A stretch of 64,000 nucleotides of DNA from positions 2,549,501-2,613,500 of the forward strand of contig NZ_CP060131.1 of assembly GCF_014235185.1 (NCBI RefSeq), given 5' to 3'. The translations under genes and the position numbers were made by a program. Under the pieces are notes generated by a model that was not told the origin of the DNA, did not search any database, and saw only the letters and a list, made by a program, of their open reading frames with translations. Shown piece by piece: positions 27,821 through 35,745 of the stretch; the stretch's first letter is position 1, and every line of letters begins with the position of its first letter. The stretch comes from Pseudonocardia petroleophila (lineage in GTDB: Bacteria > Actinomycetota > Actinomycetes > Mycobacteriales > Pseudonocardiaceae).

Positions 27821-28249
27821 CTACCCGGTGGCGGCGCGCACCTGCTTCTTGATCCGGCCGAGCATCGCCGCCATCCCGCGCAGCCGCAGCGGGCTCACGG
27901 CCTGGGCCAGCCCGAGCGCGGTGTAGAAGTCGTCGGGCACGGCGAGCACGTCGGCGGCGGGCTCGCCGTCGAGGCCCGTGTGCATGATCGACGCGAACCC
28001 CCGGGTCGTCGGGGACTCCGGCGGGGCGGAGAAGAACAGGTGCACGTGCTCGGTGTCGTCGACCTCCACCGCCAGGAACAGCGGCGACTGGCACTCGTGC
28101 ACCTGCTCCATGGTGTCGGCGGCGTCGGCGAACCGCTCCGGCAGCTCCGGGAGCTCGCGGGAGAGCTCCAGCAGCAGCTCGAGGCGCTGCTTCGGGGTGA
28201 CGTCGGCGAAGTCGTCGACGAGCTCCTGGAGCTGGGGCGGGAGGGTCAC
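27821..28249 (-). CDS. sufE: SufE-like cysteine desulfuration protein
   Basis: 142 residues. The SufE fold is recognisable: [27 protein letters not shown], the active-site loop [19 protein letters not shown] with the sulfur-accepting Cys, and [19 protein letters not shown] plus [16 protein letters not shown]. It takes persulfide sulfur from a cysteine desulfurase such as SufS and passes it to Fe-S assembly, although no suf operon is here. The GTG start overlaps the stop of the sulfurtransferase gene (GTGA), as in the mycobacterial sseA-Rv3284 pair. Sulfur transfer beside a cysteine-tail/DUF692 pair is suggestive but the synteny predates that insertion. Confidence 0.92.
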   Translation of the reverse strand: MTLPPQLQELVDDFADVTPKQRLELLLELSRELPELPERFADAADTMEQVHECQSPLFLAVEVDDTEHVHLFFSAPPESPTTRGFASIMHTGLDGEPAADVLAVPDDFYTALGLAQAVSPLRLRGMAAMLGRIKKQVRAATG

Positions 28250-29136
28250 ACGGAGCCCCGGTCGGAGCCCTGCACGATCGGGACGCGCACGGCGTTGCCC
28301 CACTCGGTCCAGCTGCCGTCGTAGTTGCGGACCTTGTCGAAGCCGAGCAGGTGGGTGAGCACGAACCAGGTGTGGCTGGAGCGCTCGCCGATGCGGCAGT
28401 AGGCCACGACGTCGTCGGACGCGGAGAGCCCCTGCTCCTCCAGGTAGATGGCCTCCAGCTCGGCGCGGGTGCGGAAGGTGGCGTCCTCGGCGGCCGCGCG
28501 GGCCCACGGCACGCTCGCCGCGCCGGGGATGTGGCCGCCGCGGACGGCGCCCTCCTGCGGGTAGTCGGGCATGTGCAGCAGCTCGCCGGAGTACTCGCCG
28601 GGGGACCGGACGTCGACCATCGGCTTGCCGAGGTGGGCGAGCACGTCGTCCTTGAACGCGCGGATCGCGGTGTCGTCGCGCTCGACGACCGGGTACTCGA
28701 CGGCCTCGGGCTTCGGCTGGTCGGTCGTCATCTCGCGGCCCTCGGCCACCCACTTCGCGCGGCCGCCGTCGAGCATCCGGACGTCGGCGTGGCCGAACAG
28801 GCTGAACACCCACAGCGCGTAGGTGGCCCACCAGTTGTTGCGGTCGCCGTAGAAGACGACGGTGGTGTCGCGGGTGATGCCGCGCTCGCCGCAGATCTGC
28901 GCGAACCGCTCGCCGTCGACGTAGTCGCGGGTGGTCGGGTCGTTCAGCTCGGTGTGCCAGTCGACCTTGACCGAGCCGGGGATGTGGCCGGTGTCGTAGA
29001 GCAGGACGTCCTCGTCGGACTCGACGACCACGAGCCCGGGGCTGCCCAGGTGCTCCGCGAGCCAGGAGGTGGTGACCAGGCGCTCGGGGTGGGCGTACTC
29101 GGCCAGCTTCGGATCGGTGTCGTTCGGGAGTGCCAT
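28246..29136 (-). CDS. sseA: Thiosulfate/3-mercaptopyruvate sulfurtransferase
   Basis: 296 residues with two rhodanese domains. The first is inactive ([15 protein letters not shown] lacks a loop Cys). The second has the catalytic loop [14 protein letters not shown] with the persulfide-forming Cys. Motifs [11 protein letters not shown] and [11 protein letters not shown] mark the two domains. It moves sulfane sulfur to thiol acceptors and is coupled to sufE. The ATG at 29136 has TAACCT seven bases upstream (minus strand, 29149-29144), so it is probably leaderless. The mycobacterial counterpart is sseA (Rv3283). Confidence 0.93.
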   Translation of the reverse strand: MALPNDTDPKLAEYAHPERLVTTSWLAEHLGSPGLVVVESDEDVLLYDTGHIPGSVKVDWHTELNDPTTRDYVDGERFAQICGERGITRDTTVVFYGDRNNWWATYALWVFSLFGHADVRMLDGGRAKWVAEGREMTTDQPKPEAVEYPVVERDDTAIRAFKDDVLAHLGKPMVDVRSPGEYSGELLHMPDYPQEGAVRGGHIPGAASVPWARAAAEDATFRTRAELEAIYLEEQGLSASDDVVAYCRIGERSSHTWFVLTHLLGFDKVRNYDGSWTEWGNAVRVPIVQGSDRGSV

Positions 29137-29153
29137 GCCCCGGAGGTTAGTCC

Positions 29154-29185
29154 GGGTGGGACGCCCCTCGCAGGGCGTCCCACCC
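29154..29185 (-). terminator. Hairpin after the SnoaL-like gene
   Basis: A 13-bp perfect stem (29154-29166 with 29173-29185) and six-base loop lie just past the SnoaL-like stop and before the sseA promoter. It separates the two minus-strand units. Confidence 0.7.
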
Positions 29186-29189
29186 CGCG

Positions 29190-29612
29190 TCACGCCGTGA
29201 CCGGTGCGGGCAGCAGGCCGAGCTGGGTGAGCAGCGCGAGGTCGTCGAGCCGGTTCCAGCGCTCGGCGACCCGGTCGCCCTCGAAGCGGAGCACCGTGAT
29301 GCCCTCGACGTCGACGGCCTGGCCCGTGCCGTCGGCGCCCAGCAGCCCGCCGCGGTGGGTGCCGGTCAGGGCGAACCGCACGGCCACCCGGTCACCGTCG
29401 ACGAGCAGGTCGCGGGCGGTGACGCAGGTGTCCGGCACAGCGTCGACCAGCGCGCGGAAGAACGCGGTGATGCCGTCGCGGTCGGTCCCGACCTCGGCGG
29501 GGAAGCCGTGGAACGTGGCGTGCGGGTGGTAGAGCGTCGTGACGTAGCCGTCGACGTCGCCGGCGTTGAGCCGGCCCACGGCGGTGGCGATGGTGGTGGC
29601 GTGATCGGACAT
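29190..29612 (-). CDS. SnoaL-like/NTF2-fold polyketide cyclase-type protein
   Basis: 140 residues of the NTF2-like SnoaL family: [46 protein letters not shown], and [47 protein letters not shown]. Members include aldol cyclases and isomerases but many have no known role. The ATG has GAGGAG six bases upstream. It starts nine bases after the flavoprotein stop, so the two are an operon, with a divergent HxlR regulator at the head. The pair may detoxify or modify an aromatic compound. Confidence 0.82.
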   Translation of the reverse strand: MSDHATTIATAVGRLNAGDVDGYVTTLYHPHATFHGFPAEVGTDRDGITAFFRALVDAVPDTCVTARDLLVDGDRVAVRFALTGTHRGGLLGADGTGQAVDVEGITVLRFEGDRVAERWNRLDDLALLTQLGLLPAPVTA

Positions 29613-29621
29613 GGTCGCTCC

Positions 29622-30755
29622 TCAGGACGTGGCGAGTGCGTGACGACCGGCGAGCTCGACGGTCGCGTCGGGGGTGAGCGGGTGGAACGGGCCGCCGCGC
29701 ACGTCGCGGTAGGCGCGCTCGATCGGCGAGCCGCGGAAGAACGCGGGCCCGCCCGCCACCTCCATGGCCAGGTCGGTGACGGCCCGGGCCTCGGTGACGG
29801 CGTGCCGCTTCGCGGTCATGAAGGCGAGCAGCGTGGCCTCGTCGGCCGGGGGGTCCTCGCCGATCTCGGCGACCGCGGCGTGCAGGGCCCACCGGGCGAC
29901 GCGCAGCCGGGCCGTCATCTCCCCGACGGCCCGCACGGACGTCGCGGGGCGGCGGGCCGCGAGCCGGACGGCCTCCTCGACGGCCCCCCGCGCGACGCCG
30001 AGGTAGGCGGCGGAGACGACCGGCGCGAAGTGGATCGCCGCGACGAGCAGCGGCCCGGCCAGCACCCCGTACGGCCGCTTCCCCATGATCTTCCCCTCGG
30101 GCACGAACACGCCGTCGAACACCACGTCGTGGCTGGCCGTGCCGCGCATGCCGAGCGTGTCCCAGGTCTCCTCGATCCGGACGCCCGGTGCGGCCATCGG
30201 CACGCCCATGTGCAGCACGACGGCGTCCGGGCCCGGCCGGCCCAGGACGGCGGAGGTCGAGATCACCCCCGCCGCGGGCGCCTGGGAGCAGAAGACCTTG
30301 CGGCCGTCGAGCCGGTAGCCGCCCTCGACCGGCACGGCCGTGGTCGTGGGGGAGACCCAGTCGGAGCCGCCGCTGGTGGCCAGCACCAGCCCCTCGTCGG
30401 CCACGCGGCGCAGCACGGCCTCGGCGTCGGCGGCGCCGTGGCGCAGGCGCCAGCCCTGCAGCAGGGTGAGGTAGAGGTGCATGGCGGCCGACAGCGCGGC
30501 CGAGCCGGACCACCGACCGAGCTCCTCCTCGGCCAGCAGCACCTGGCGCATCGACGCGCCGAGGCCGCCGAGCTCGGCGGGCACCGCCAGGCGCAGGTAG
30601 CCGTGCTCGGCCATCGCGGCGTAGGCCTCGACGACGAAGGTGGCGTCGCGGTCGTGGACGGCGTCGTGGGCGGCGGCGACGCGGCCGATCTCCGCGGCGA
30701 GCGCGCGGACGTCGGCATCGGTCGGGGCGAGGATCTGGGTCGTGGTCATGGACAT
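29622..30755 (-). CDS. Acyl-CoA dehydrogenase-fold flavoprotein without the usual catalytic Glu
   Basis: About 377 residues with the acyl-CoA dehydrogenase fold: GYLRLAVPAELGGLGASMRQV, TSGGSDWVSPTTTAVPVEGGYRLDGRKVFCS, TWDTLGMRGTASHDVVFDGVFVPEGKIMG and GGPAFFRGSPIERAYRDVRGGPFHP. The C-terminal segment lacks the YEGT motif that carries the catalytic base in true dehydrogenases; this pattern is seen in flavin-dependent monooxygenases related to DszC/HpaH and nitroalkane-type enzymes. So a desaturase role is doubtful. Starts at 30758 (GTG), 30755 and 30749 (ATG) are close together. It is under a divergent HxlR regulator with a candidate operator at 30785-30796. Confidence 0.8.
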   Translation of the reverse strand: MSMTTTQILAPTDADVRALAAEIGRVAAAHDAVHDRDATFVVEAYAAMAEHGYLRLAVPAELGGLGASMRQVLLAEEELGRWSGSAALSAAMHLYLTLLQGWRLRHGAADAEAVLRRVADEGLVLATSGGSDWVSPTTTAVPVEGGYRLDGRKVFCSQAPAAGVISTSAVLGRPGPDAVVLHMGVPMAAPGVRIEETWDTLGMRGTASHDVVFDGVFVPEGKIMGKRPYGVLAGPLLVAAIHFAPVVSAAYLGVARGAVEEAVRLAARRPATSVRAVGEMTARLRVARWALHAAVAEIGEDPPADEATLLAFMTAKRHAVTEARAVTDLAMEVAGGPAFFRGSPIERAYRDVRGGPFHPLTPDATVELAGRHALATS

Positions 30756-30784
30756 CACGGTCGACCTGTCGACGCCTCACGGGA

Positions 30785-30796
30785 AGTTCACAAACT
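30785..30796. promoter_or_regulatory. Candidate HxlR operator
   Basis: AGTTCACAAACT contains AGTT-N4-AACT dyad arms and is the only AT-rich dyad in the 66-bp gap between the flavoprotein gene and the HxlR gene. It is well placed to control both. Confidence 0.45.
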
Positions 30797-30821
30797 GCAC
30801 CGCACGCGCGACCATCTCCCT

Positions 30822-31502
30822 GTGTCCCGCTATGGCCAGTACTGCCCCATCACGCGATCCCTGGAGCTGCTCGGGGACCGCTGGACCCTGCTCGTCGTCC
30901 GGGACCTCCTGGTCGGCGCCACGCGCTTTAACGAGCTGGCCCGCGGCCTGCCCGGGTGCTCGCGCGGGTTGCTGTCCAAGCGGCTCGGCCAGCTGGAGCG
31001 CGCCGGTCTCGTCGTCCACGACGGCGACGGGGACTACCGGCCGACGCCCGCCTGCGAGGACCTGCGCGGGGTCATCTTCGGCCTGGCGGAGTGGGGCGCC
31101 CGCTGGGCGTTCGGTGAGCCGCGCGCCGACGAGCTGGACCCCACCGTGCTGATGTGGTGGATCCGCGGCGGGATCGACCCGGCCCCGTTCGGCGACCGGC
31201 GCACCGTGCTGCACGTCCGCGTGCCCGACGCCCGGCGCTCCCGGTTCTGGTTCGTCGTGCAGCCGCACGACGTGTCGCTGTGCTTCACCGACCCCGGCCA
31301 CGAGGTCGACCTGACGCTGGAGTCGTCGCTGTCGGTGCTCTACCAGGTGTGGGAGGCGGTGATCGAGCTCCCGGCGGCCGTCCGCGACGGGCTGGTCACC
31401 CTGCACGGCCGCCGCGACCTGGTGCTGCTGCTGCCCGACGCGCTGCGGTTCTCGCCGGTGGCGCCGTACGTCAGGCGGGCCCGGCTGGCCACAGCTCCGT
31501 GA
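30822..31502 (+). CDS. HxlR-family transcriptional regulator with C-terminal domain
   Basis: 226 residues from the GTG at 30822. The first 100 are the HxlR winged helix: YCPITRSLELLGDRWTLLVVRDLLVGATRFNELARGLPGCSRGLLSKRLGQLERAGLV, with the conserved near-N-terminal Cys that often senses quinones or aldehydes. The second half (TVLMWWIRGGIDPAPFGDRRTVLHVRVPD...) is an SCP2-like sterol-carrier/ligand domain found in longer HxlR proteins. It is divergent from the flavoprotein-SnoaL operon and likely represses it. Its 3' end overlaps the convergent maf gene by 32 bases. Confidence 0.88.
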   Translation: MSRYGQYCPITRSLELLGDRWTLLVVRDLLVGATRFNELARGLPGCSRGLLSKRLGQLERAGLVVHDGDGDYRPTPACEDLRGVIFGLAEWGARWAFGEPRADELDPTVLMWWIRGGIDPAPFGDRRTVLHVRVPDARRSRFWFVVQPHDVSLCFTDPGHEVDLTLESSLSVLYQVWEAVIELPAAVRDGLVTLHGRRDLVLLLPDALRFSPVAPYVRRARLATAP

Positions 31503-32094
31503 CCGTCACGCCCACGCCCGCGAGCAGCCGGCGGGTGAGCGGCAGGCTGATCCCGATGACGTTGGACGGGTCGCCGTCGACGCCCTCGACGAACCAACCG
31601 CCGAGCCCGTCGAGGGTGAACGCGCCCGCCACCTGCATCGGCTCGCCGGTACCGAGGTAGGCGTCGAGCTCGGCGTCGGTCGGCTCGCCGAAGCGGACCA
31701 CGGTGACGGCGTGCCCCTCGGCGACGCGGTCGATCTCCCCGTCGACGACGCGGAGCACGGCGTGCCCGGTGACCAGCTCCCCGGTGCCGCCCGCCATCGC
31801 CCGCCAGCGGGCCCGGGCCTCGTCGGCGTCGGCGGGCTTGCCGACCAGGTCGCCGTCGATGTGCAGCATGGAGTCGCAGCCGACGACGACCGCGTCGGCC
31901 AGGTCGATCCGGCGCGCCACCGTGGTGGCCTTCGCCCCGGCGAGCGTCGTGACCTTCTCGGCGGGGGTGGCGTCGGGGACGGAGGCGAGCAGGGCGTCCT
32001 CGTCGACGCCCGCCACCTCGACGAGCGGGTCGAGCCCCGCCGCTAGCAGGACCGACAGTCGGGCGGGGGAGGCGGAGGCCAGAACGAGGAGCAC
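31471..32094 (-). CDS. maf: Maf-like nucleoside triphosphate pyrophosphatase
   Basis: 207 residues. Family motifs: LVLASASPARLSVL at the N-terminus, VVGCDSMLHIDG, GKPADADEARARWRAMAG and VDGDPSNVIGISLPL. It hydrolyses non-canonical nucleotides, or dTTP/UTP, to monophosphates and is linked to house-cleaning and septum control. A TAGGGT -10 (minus strand, 32108-32103) eight bases before the GTG suggests leaderless transcription. It stays between sseA and accE as in mycobacteria (Rv3282). Confidence 0.94.
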   Translation of the reverse strand: MLLVLASASPARLSVLLAAGLDPLVEVAGVDEDALLASVPDATPAEKVTTLAGAKATTVARRIDLADAVVVGCDSMLHIDGDLVGKPADADEARARWRAMAGGTGELVTGHAVLRVVDGEIDRVAEGHAVTVVRFGEPTDAELDAYLGTGEPMQVAGAFTLDGLGGWFVEGVDGDPSNVIGISLPLTRRLLAGVGVTVTELWPAGPA

Positions 32095-32126
32095 GACGCC
32101 GGACCCTACGGACCCGGCACCGGGGC

Positions 32127-32288
32127 TCAGCCGGTGGCCGTGCCGCCGCCTGTCGGGGTCCGGTCGATCGGGCCGCCGCCCCGCCGGGCCGTCCAGCGCC
32201 GGTGCACCGCGGCGGGGACCTCCATCCAGACGAACGGGACGACGAGGGCGGCGACGAGCACGACGACGAGCAGGGTGAAGGCGGTCAC
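32127..32288 (-). CDS. Small single-pass membrane protein
   Basis: 53 residues from GTG 32288: TAFTLLVVVLVAALVVPFVWMEVPAAVHRRWTARRGG followed by a Pro/Thr/Gly tail. One helix and a basic juxtamembrane segment are clear. A longer frame to 32339 exists but its extra residues look random. No family recognised. It lies 75 bp after the Gly/Cys-tail gene on the same strand. Confidence 0.45.
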   Translation of the reverse strand: MTAFTLLVVVLVAALVVPFVWMEVPAAVHRRWTARRGGGPIDRTPTGGGTATG

Positions 32289-32363
32289 GGTCGGTCCCTC
32301 CGGGCCGGGCGGTGTCGGGACGAGTGTGTCCCGGATCACGGGCCGGCGCCAGAGGGAGCCGGG

Positions 32364-32591
32364 TCAGCAGCCGCCGCCCCCGCCGTCGCCTCCACCGCAG
32401 GAGCCGCCGTCGCCGCCTCCCCAGCCGCCACCGGCCCAGATGCCGGCGGATCCGCCGTCACGGGAGGGACGGCCGGAGGAGCGGGTCGCACCTGTGCGCA
32501 CGGCGGCCCTGGTGATCCCGACGACGGCGGCGATGAGCACCAGCGCGACGAACGCGACGATCGCGAGGACGCCCAGTACGGATGCGTTCAT
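32364..32591 (-). CDS. Small membrane protein with Gly/Cys tail
   Basis: 75 residues. An N-terminal hydrophobic helix (VLGVLAIVAFVALVLIAAVVGI) is followed by a basic stretch (TRAAVRTGATRSSGRPSRDGG) and a tail that is nearly all Gly with Trp, Asp and two Cys, ending GGSCGGGDGGGGGC. The tail resembles that of the TIGR04222 protein at 26847-27731, about 5 kb away, though this protein has no TIGR04222 domain. The ATG is preceded by AGGAGGTGGCACATG-like Shine-Dalgarno spacing. If the tail is a substrate of the DUF692 enzyme, this could be a second precursor. No homologue is known to me. Confidence 0.65.
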   Translation of the reverse strand: MNASVLGVLAIVAFVALVLIAAVVGITRAAVRTGATRSSGRPSRDGGSAGIWAGGGWGGGDGGSCGGGDGGGGGC

Positions 32592-32828
32592 GTGCCACCT
32601 CCTCGGGCCGCGCCCCGCGTCCCCCCGGACGCCGGGCTGCTGCGGCCCTCGACCCCGAGTGTGGGCCCGGTCACCCGGCGGGACCAGGAACTTGATCAGG
32701 ACTTAGGGAGTGACCGTGACGCCCTTCCGGAACGCGTAGTGGTCCGCTCGCGGTGCCCGGACCACGGGCGAGATCGACACCAGCAGGCTTTCCCGCTCCT
32801 CGAACCCCGCTGACGTCGGTCTCACCGG

Positions 32829-33050
32829 TCAGCGCGGCCAGTGGCTCGTGCGCCAGGCTCCGGGGCCCGCCGTCAAGGGGGTGCGCATCGCGGCGGCCGG
32901 GTCGGACCAGCGGTCGCGGGCCTTCACCGGGGCGTCGCCGCCGCCGGACGCGGCCGCCGCGAGCACGACGGTGAGCGCGGCCAGCTCGGCGTCCGACGGC
33001 TCGCCGCGCACCACGTGGAACAGCGCGCGTCGCTCCTCGGGAGTCGTCAC
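32829..33050 (-). CDS. accE: Acyl-CoA carboxylase epsilon subunit
   Basis: 73 residues from the GTG at 33050. The core LFHVVRGEPSDAELAALTVVLAA is diagnostic of AccE5/PccE-type epsilon subunits, and the C-terminus WSDPAAAMRTPLTAGPGAWRTS is also conserved. Epsilon bridges the alpha and beta subunits of actinobacterial acyl-CoA carboxylases and raises activity. It starts 52 bp after the accD5 stop on the same strand. From 32592 to 32828 I see no gene. Confidence 0.9.
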   Translation of the reverse strand: MTTPEERRALFHVVRGEPSDAELAALTVVLAAAASGGGDAPVKARDRWSDPAAAMRTPLTAGPGAWRTSHWPR

Positions 33051-33102
33051 GTCGGCCCTCCTGCGTCGGGCTCGTTCTCCGCGCACGGGCGGCGGAGCCG
33101 CG

Positions 33103-34740
33103 TCACAGCGGGATGTTCCCGTGCTTGCGGGCCGGCACGGCCTCGCGCTTGGTCTGCAGCGTGCGCAGCGCCCGCCCGACGTAGCCGCGGGTGTGCGAGG
33201 GCGGGATGACGCCGTCGATGTAGCCGCGGTCGGCCGCGATGTAGGGGTTGGCGAGGGTGTCCTCGTACTCCTGCTGCAGCTCCGTGCGGCGGTTCGCGAG
33301 CTCGTCGCCCTCCAGGTCCTTGAGCTCCTTGCGGTACAGGATGCTCACCGCGCCCGCGGCGCCCGTCACCGCGATCTGGGCGGTCGGCCAGGCCACGTTG
33401 ATGTCGGCGCCCAGGTGCTTGGACCCCATCACGTCGTACGCGCCGCCGTAGGCCTTGCGCGTGATCACCGTGACCTTCGGGACGGTGGCCTCGGCGTAGG
33501 CGTAGATCAGCTTGGCGCCGCGGCGGATGATGCCGTCCCACTCCTGCTCGGTGCCGGGCAGGAAGCCGGGGACGTCGACGAACGTGACGACCGGGATGTT
33601 GAACGCGTCGCAGGTGCGCACGAACCGCGCGGCCTTCTCCGAGGCGTCGATGTCGAGGCAGCCGGCGAACTGCGTCGGCTGGTTGGCGACGATCCCGACC
33701 GACCGGCCCTCGATGCGCCCGTAGCCGCACACGATGTTGGGCGCGAACAGCTCGTGCACCTCGAGGAACTCGCCCTCGTCGACGACCCGCTCGATCACGC
33801 CGCGGATGTCGTAGGGGGTGTTCGCCGAGTCCGGGACGATCGTGTCCAGCTCCAGGTCGGAGTCGGTGAGGCCGTCGGCGATCGAACCCGCGACGGGCTC
33901 GGGCGCCGGGTAGACCGGCGGTTCGGAGAGGTTGTTGCTGGGCAGGTAGCCCAGCAGCTCCTTGACGTAGTCGATCGCGTCGGACTCGTCGCTGCCCAGG
34001 TAGTGCGCCACGCCGGACTTGGTGTTGTGGGCCCGGCCGCCGCCGAGGTCCTCCATCTCGACGTCCTCGCCCGTGACCGTCTTGATCACGTCGGGGCCGG
34101 TGATGAACATGTTGGACGTGCCGTCGACCATCACGATGAAGTCGGTGAGCGCGGGGGAGTACACCGCTCCACCGGCCGACGGGCCCATGACCAGCGAGAT
34201 CTGCGGGATGACGCCGGAGCTGCGGACGTTGCGGACGAAGATCTCGCCGTAGAGGCCGAGCGCGACCACGCCCTCCTGGATGCGGGCCCCGCCGCCGTCG
34301 TTGATGCCGATCATCGGGACGCCGGTCTTCAGCGCCAGGTCCATGACCTTGACGATCTTCTCGCCGTACACCTCGCCGAGCGCCCCGCCGAACACGGTGG
34401 CGTCCTGGCTGAAGATCGCGACGGGTCGGCCGTCGATGGTGCCGGTCCCGGTGACGACGCCGTCGCCGAAGGGGCGCTTGGCGTCCATCCCGAAGTTGGT
34501 GGACCGGTGGCGCGTCAGCGCGTCCAGCTCGACGAAGGACCCCTCGTCGAGGAGCTGGTCGATGCGCTCGCGCGCGGTCTGGCGGCCCTTGGCGTGCTGG
34601 CGCTCGATCCCCGTCCCCGGGTCGACGGCCTCGGCGGCGCGTCGGTAGAGGTCGGCGAGCTTGCCGGCTGTGGTGTGGACGTCCGGCTCGTCGGCGGCAG
34701 CGCCGGACGCGTCCCCGATCGGCTCCGTTGCGGCGGTCAT
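33103..34740 (-). CDS. accD5: Acyl-CoA carboxylase beta subunit (carboxyltransferase)
   Basis: 545 residues. Carboxyltransferase motifs: [54 protein letters not shown], the second oxyanion region [13 protein letters not shown] and [18 protein letters not shown]. It transfers CO2 from carboxybiotin on AccA3 to acetyl- or propionyl-CoA, giving malonyl- or methylmalonyl-CoA for lipids and polyketides. The ATG has a TAGGCT box (minus strand, 34754-34749) eight bases upstream. accE follows in the same unit; birA lies 2.4 kb away on the other strand. Confidence 0.96.
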   Translation of the reverse strand: MTAATEPIGDASGAAADEPDVHTTAGKLADLYRRAAEAVDPGTGIERQHAKGRQTARERIDQLLDEGSFVELDALTRHRSTNFGMDAKRPFGDGVVTGTGTIDGRPVAIFSQDATVFGGALGEVYGEKIVKVMDLALKTGVPMIGINDGGGARIQEGVVALGLYGEIFVRNVRSSGVIPQISLVMGPSAGGAVYSPALTDFIVMVDGTSNMFITGPDVIKTVTGEDVEMEDLGGGRAHNTKSGVAHYLGSDESDAIDYVKELLGYLPSNNLSEPPVYPAPEPVAGSIADGLTDSDLELDTIVPDSANTPYDIRGVIERVVDEGEFLEVHELFAPNIVCGYGRIEGRSVGIVANQPTQFAGCLDIDASEKAARFVRTCDAFNIPVVTFVDVPGFLPGTEQEWDGIIRRGAKLIYAYAEATVPKVTVITRKAYGGAYDVMGSKHLGADINVAWPTAQIAVTGAAGAVSILYRKELKDLEGDELANRRTELQQEYEDTLANPYIAADRGYIDGVIPPSHTRGYVGRALRTLQTKREAVPARKHGNIPL

Positions 34741-34907
34741 GGCCGGGGAGCCTAACCGGCCGGTAACCGGACGTCCGTGCGTGCCTGGTCACGTCCGGGC
34801 GAACCGGATCGCCCCGGTTGCACCACCGGGGTCGGCCGGGTTTGATCGCGCCGCCGGCTCCTGTGGTGCTGGTCACAGCCAGGTGTTCAACGTGAGCGGA
34901 GAGTCGC

Positions 34908-35696
34908 ATGTCGCAGCCACCGTCCGGGCCCTACCCGGGCCAGCCGGACCAGGGGCCCCAGCAGGGCCGGCCGCCGCAGCAGGGGTACGGGCAGCAGCCG
35001 GGCTACGGGCAGCAGCCGGGTTACGGCCAGCAGCCCGGTCATGGCCAGCAGCCCGGCTACGGGCAGCAGGGCGGGTACGGCCAGCAGCCCGGCTACGGGC
35101 AGCAGGGTGGGTACGGGCAGCAGGGTGGGTACGGCCAGCAGCCCGGCTACGGGCAGCAGGGCGGCTACGGCGGCCAGCAGGGCTACGGCCAGCAGGGCGG
35201 GTACGGCCAGGGGTCTGGCGGCGGGCCCGCGACCGCCCCGCCCGAGGTGCGCACCGCGTTCCTGCTGTGGCTGGCCGACCTGGTGCTCGGCGTCATCGGC
35301 GCGGTGATCGCCTTCCTCAGCCTCGACGCGCTGATCGAGGTGGGCCTGCGCAGCGCGGGCCTGGAGGTCTCCGACGTCCCCGCGGAGGTGCTCGCCGCCG
35401 CCCGCGGTGGGGCGATCGGCGGGGTCGTCGTCTCGCTCGTCCTGCTGGCGCTGGTGGCCGCCGCGGTGTTCGCGATGCGCAACGGCCGCAACTGGGCCCG
35501 CGTCCTGCTGACCGTCCTCGGCGTGCTGACGCTGCTCAGCGGGGTGTACTCGCTGCTGACCGTCGGCACGACGCTCTCGCTCGGCGCGTTCGGGGTCGTC
35601 AGCGTGATCGCCACCGTGATCCAGATGGTCCTCGTCGCCGCGGCGATCTACTTCATGTTCCGGCCGGCGGCGAAGGCGTACTTCGCTGCGCGGTGA
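34908..35696 (+). CDS. Four-helix membrane protein with Gly-Tyr-Gln repeat N-terminus
   Basis: 262 residues. The first 105 are low complexity, made of five-residue units [11 protein letters not shown] repeated about fourteen times, which should be disordered and cytosolic. Then come four hydrophobic helices: [61 protein letters not shown] and [22 protein letters not shown]. Such proline/glycine-rich DUF-type membrane proteins are common in actinobacteria and have no known function; Tyr/Gln-rich tails often drive condensate-like assembly. The ATG has GGAGAG upstream. It is divergent from accD5. Confidence 0.75.
   Translation: MSQPPSGPYPGQPDQGPQQGRPPQQGYGQQPGYGQQPGYGQQPGHGQQPGYGQQGGYGQQPGYGQQGGYGQQGGYGQQPGYGQQGGYGGQQGYGQQGGYGQGSGGGPATAPPEVRTAFLLWLADLVLGVIGAVIAFLSLDALIEVGLRSAGLEVSDVPAEVLAAARGGAIGGVVVSLVLLALVAAAVFAMRNGRNWARVLLTVLGVLTLLSGVYSLLTVGTTLSLGAFGVVSVIATVIQMVLVAAAIYFMFRPAAKAYFAAR
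34980..35215 (+). repeat. In-frame 15-bp tandem repeats (GYGQQ codons)
   Basis: A 15-base unit of the form GGSTACGGSCAGCAG is repeated about fourteen times inside the membrane-protein gene, with P/G alternation at the first residue. Copy number can change without frame loss. Confidence 0.85.
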
Positions 35697-35715
35697 CCGG
35701 AGGGGCGGTACTCTC

Positions 35716-35735
35716 TCGACTATCGAGATAGTTGA
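35716..35735. promoter_or_regulatory. Operator-like dyad before the FAD oxidoreductase gene
   Basis: ACTATC-GA-GATAGT (35719-35732), extended by TC/GA at the edges, ends ten bases before the ATG and overlaps the ribosome site GAGGAG. It is AT-rich against a GC-rich background, as expected of a repressor site. Confidence 0.55.
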
Positions 35736-35745
35736 GGAGTGAGTC

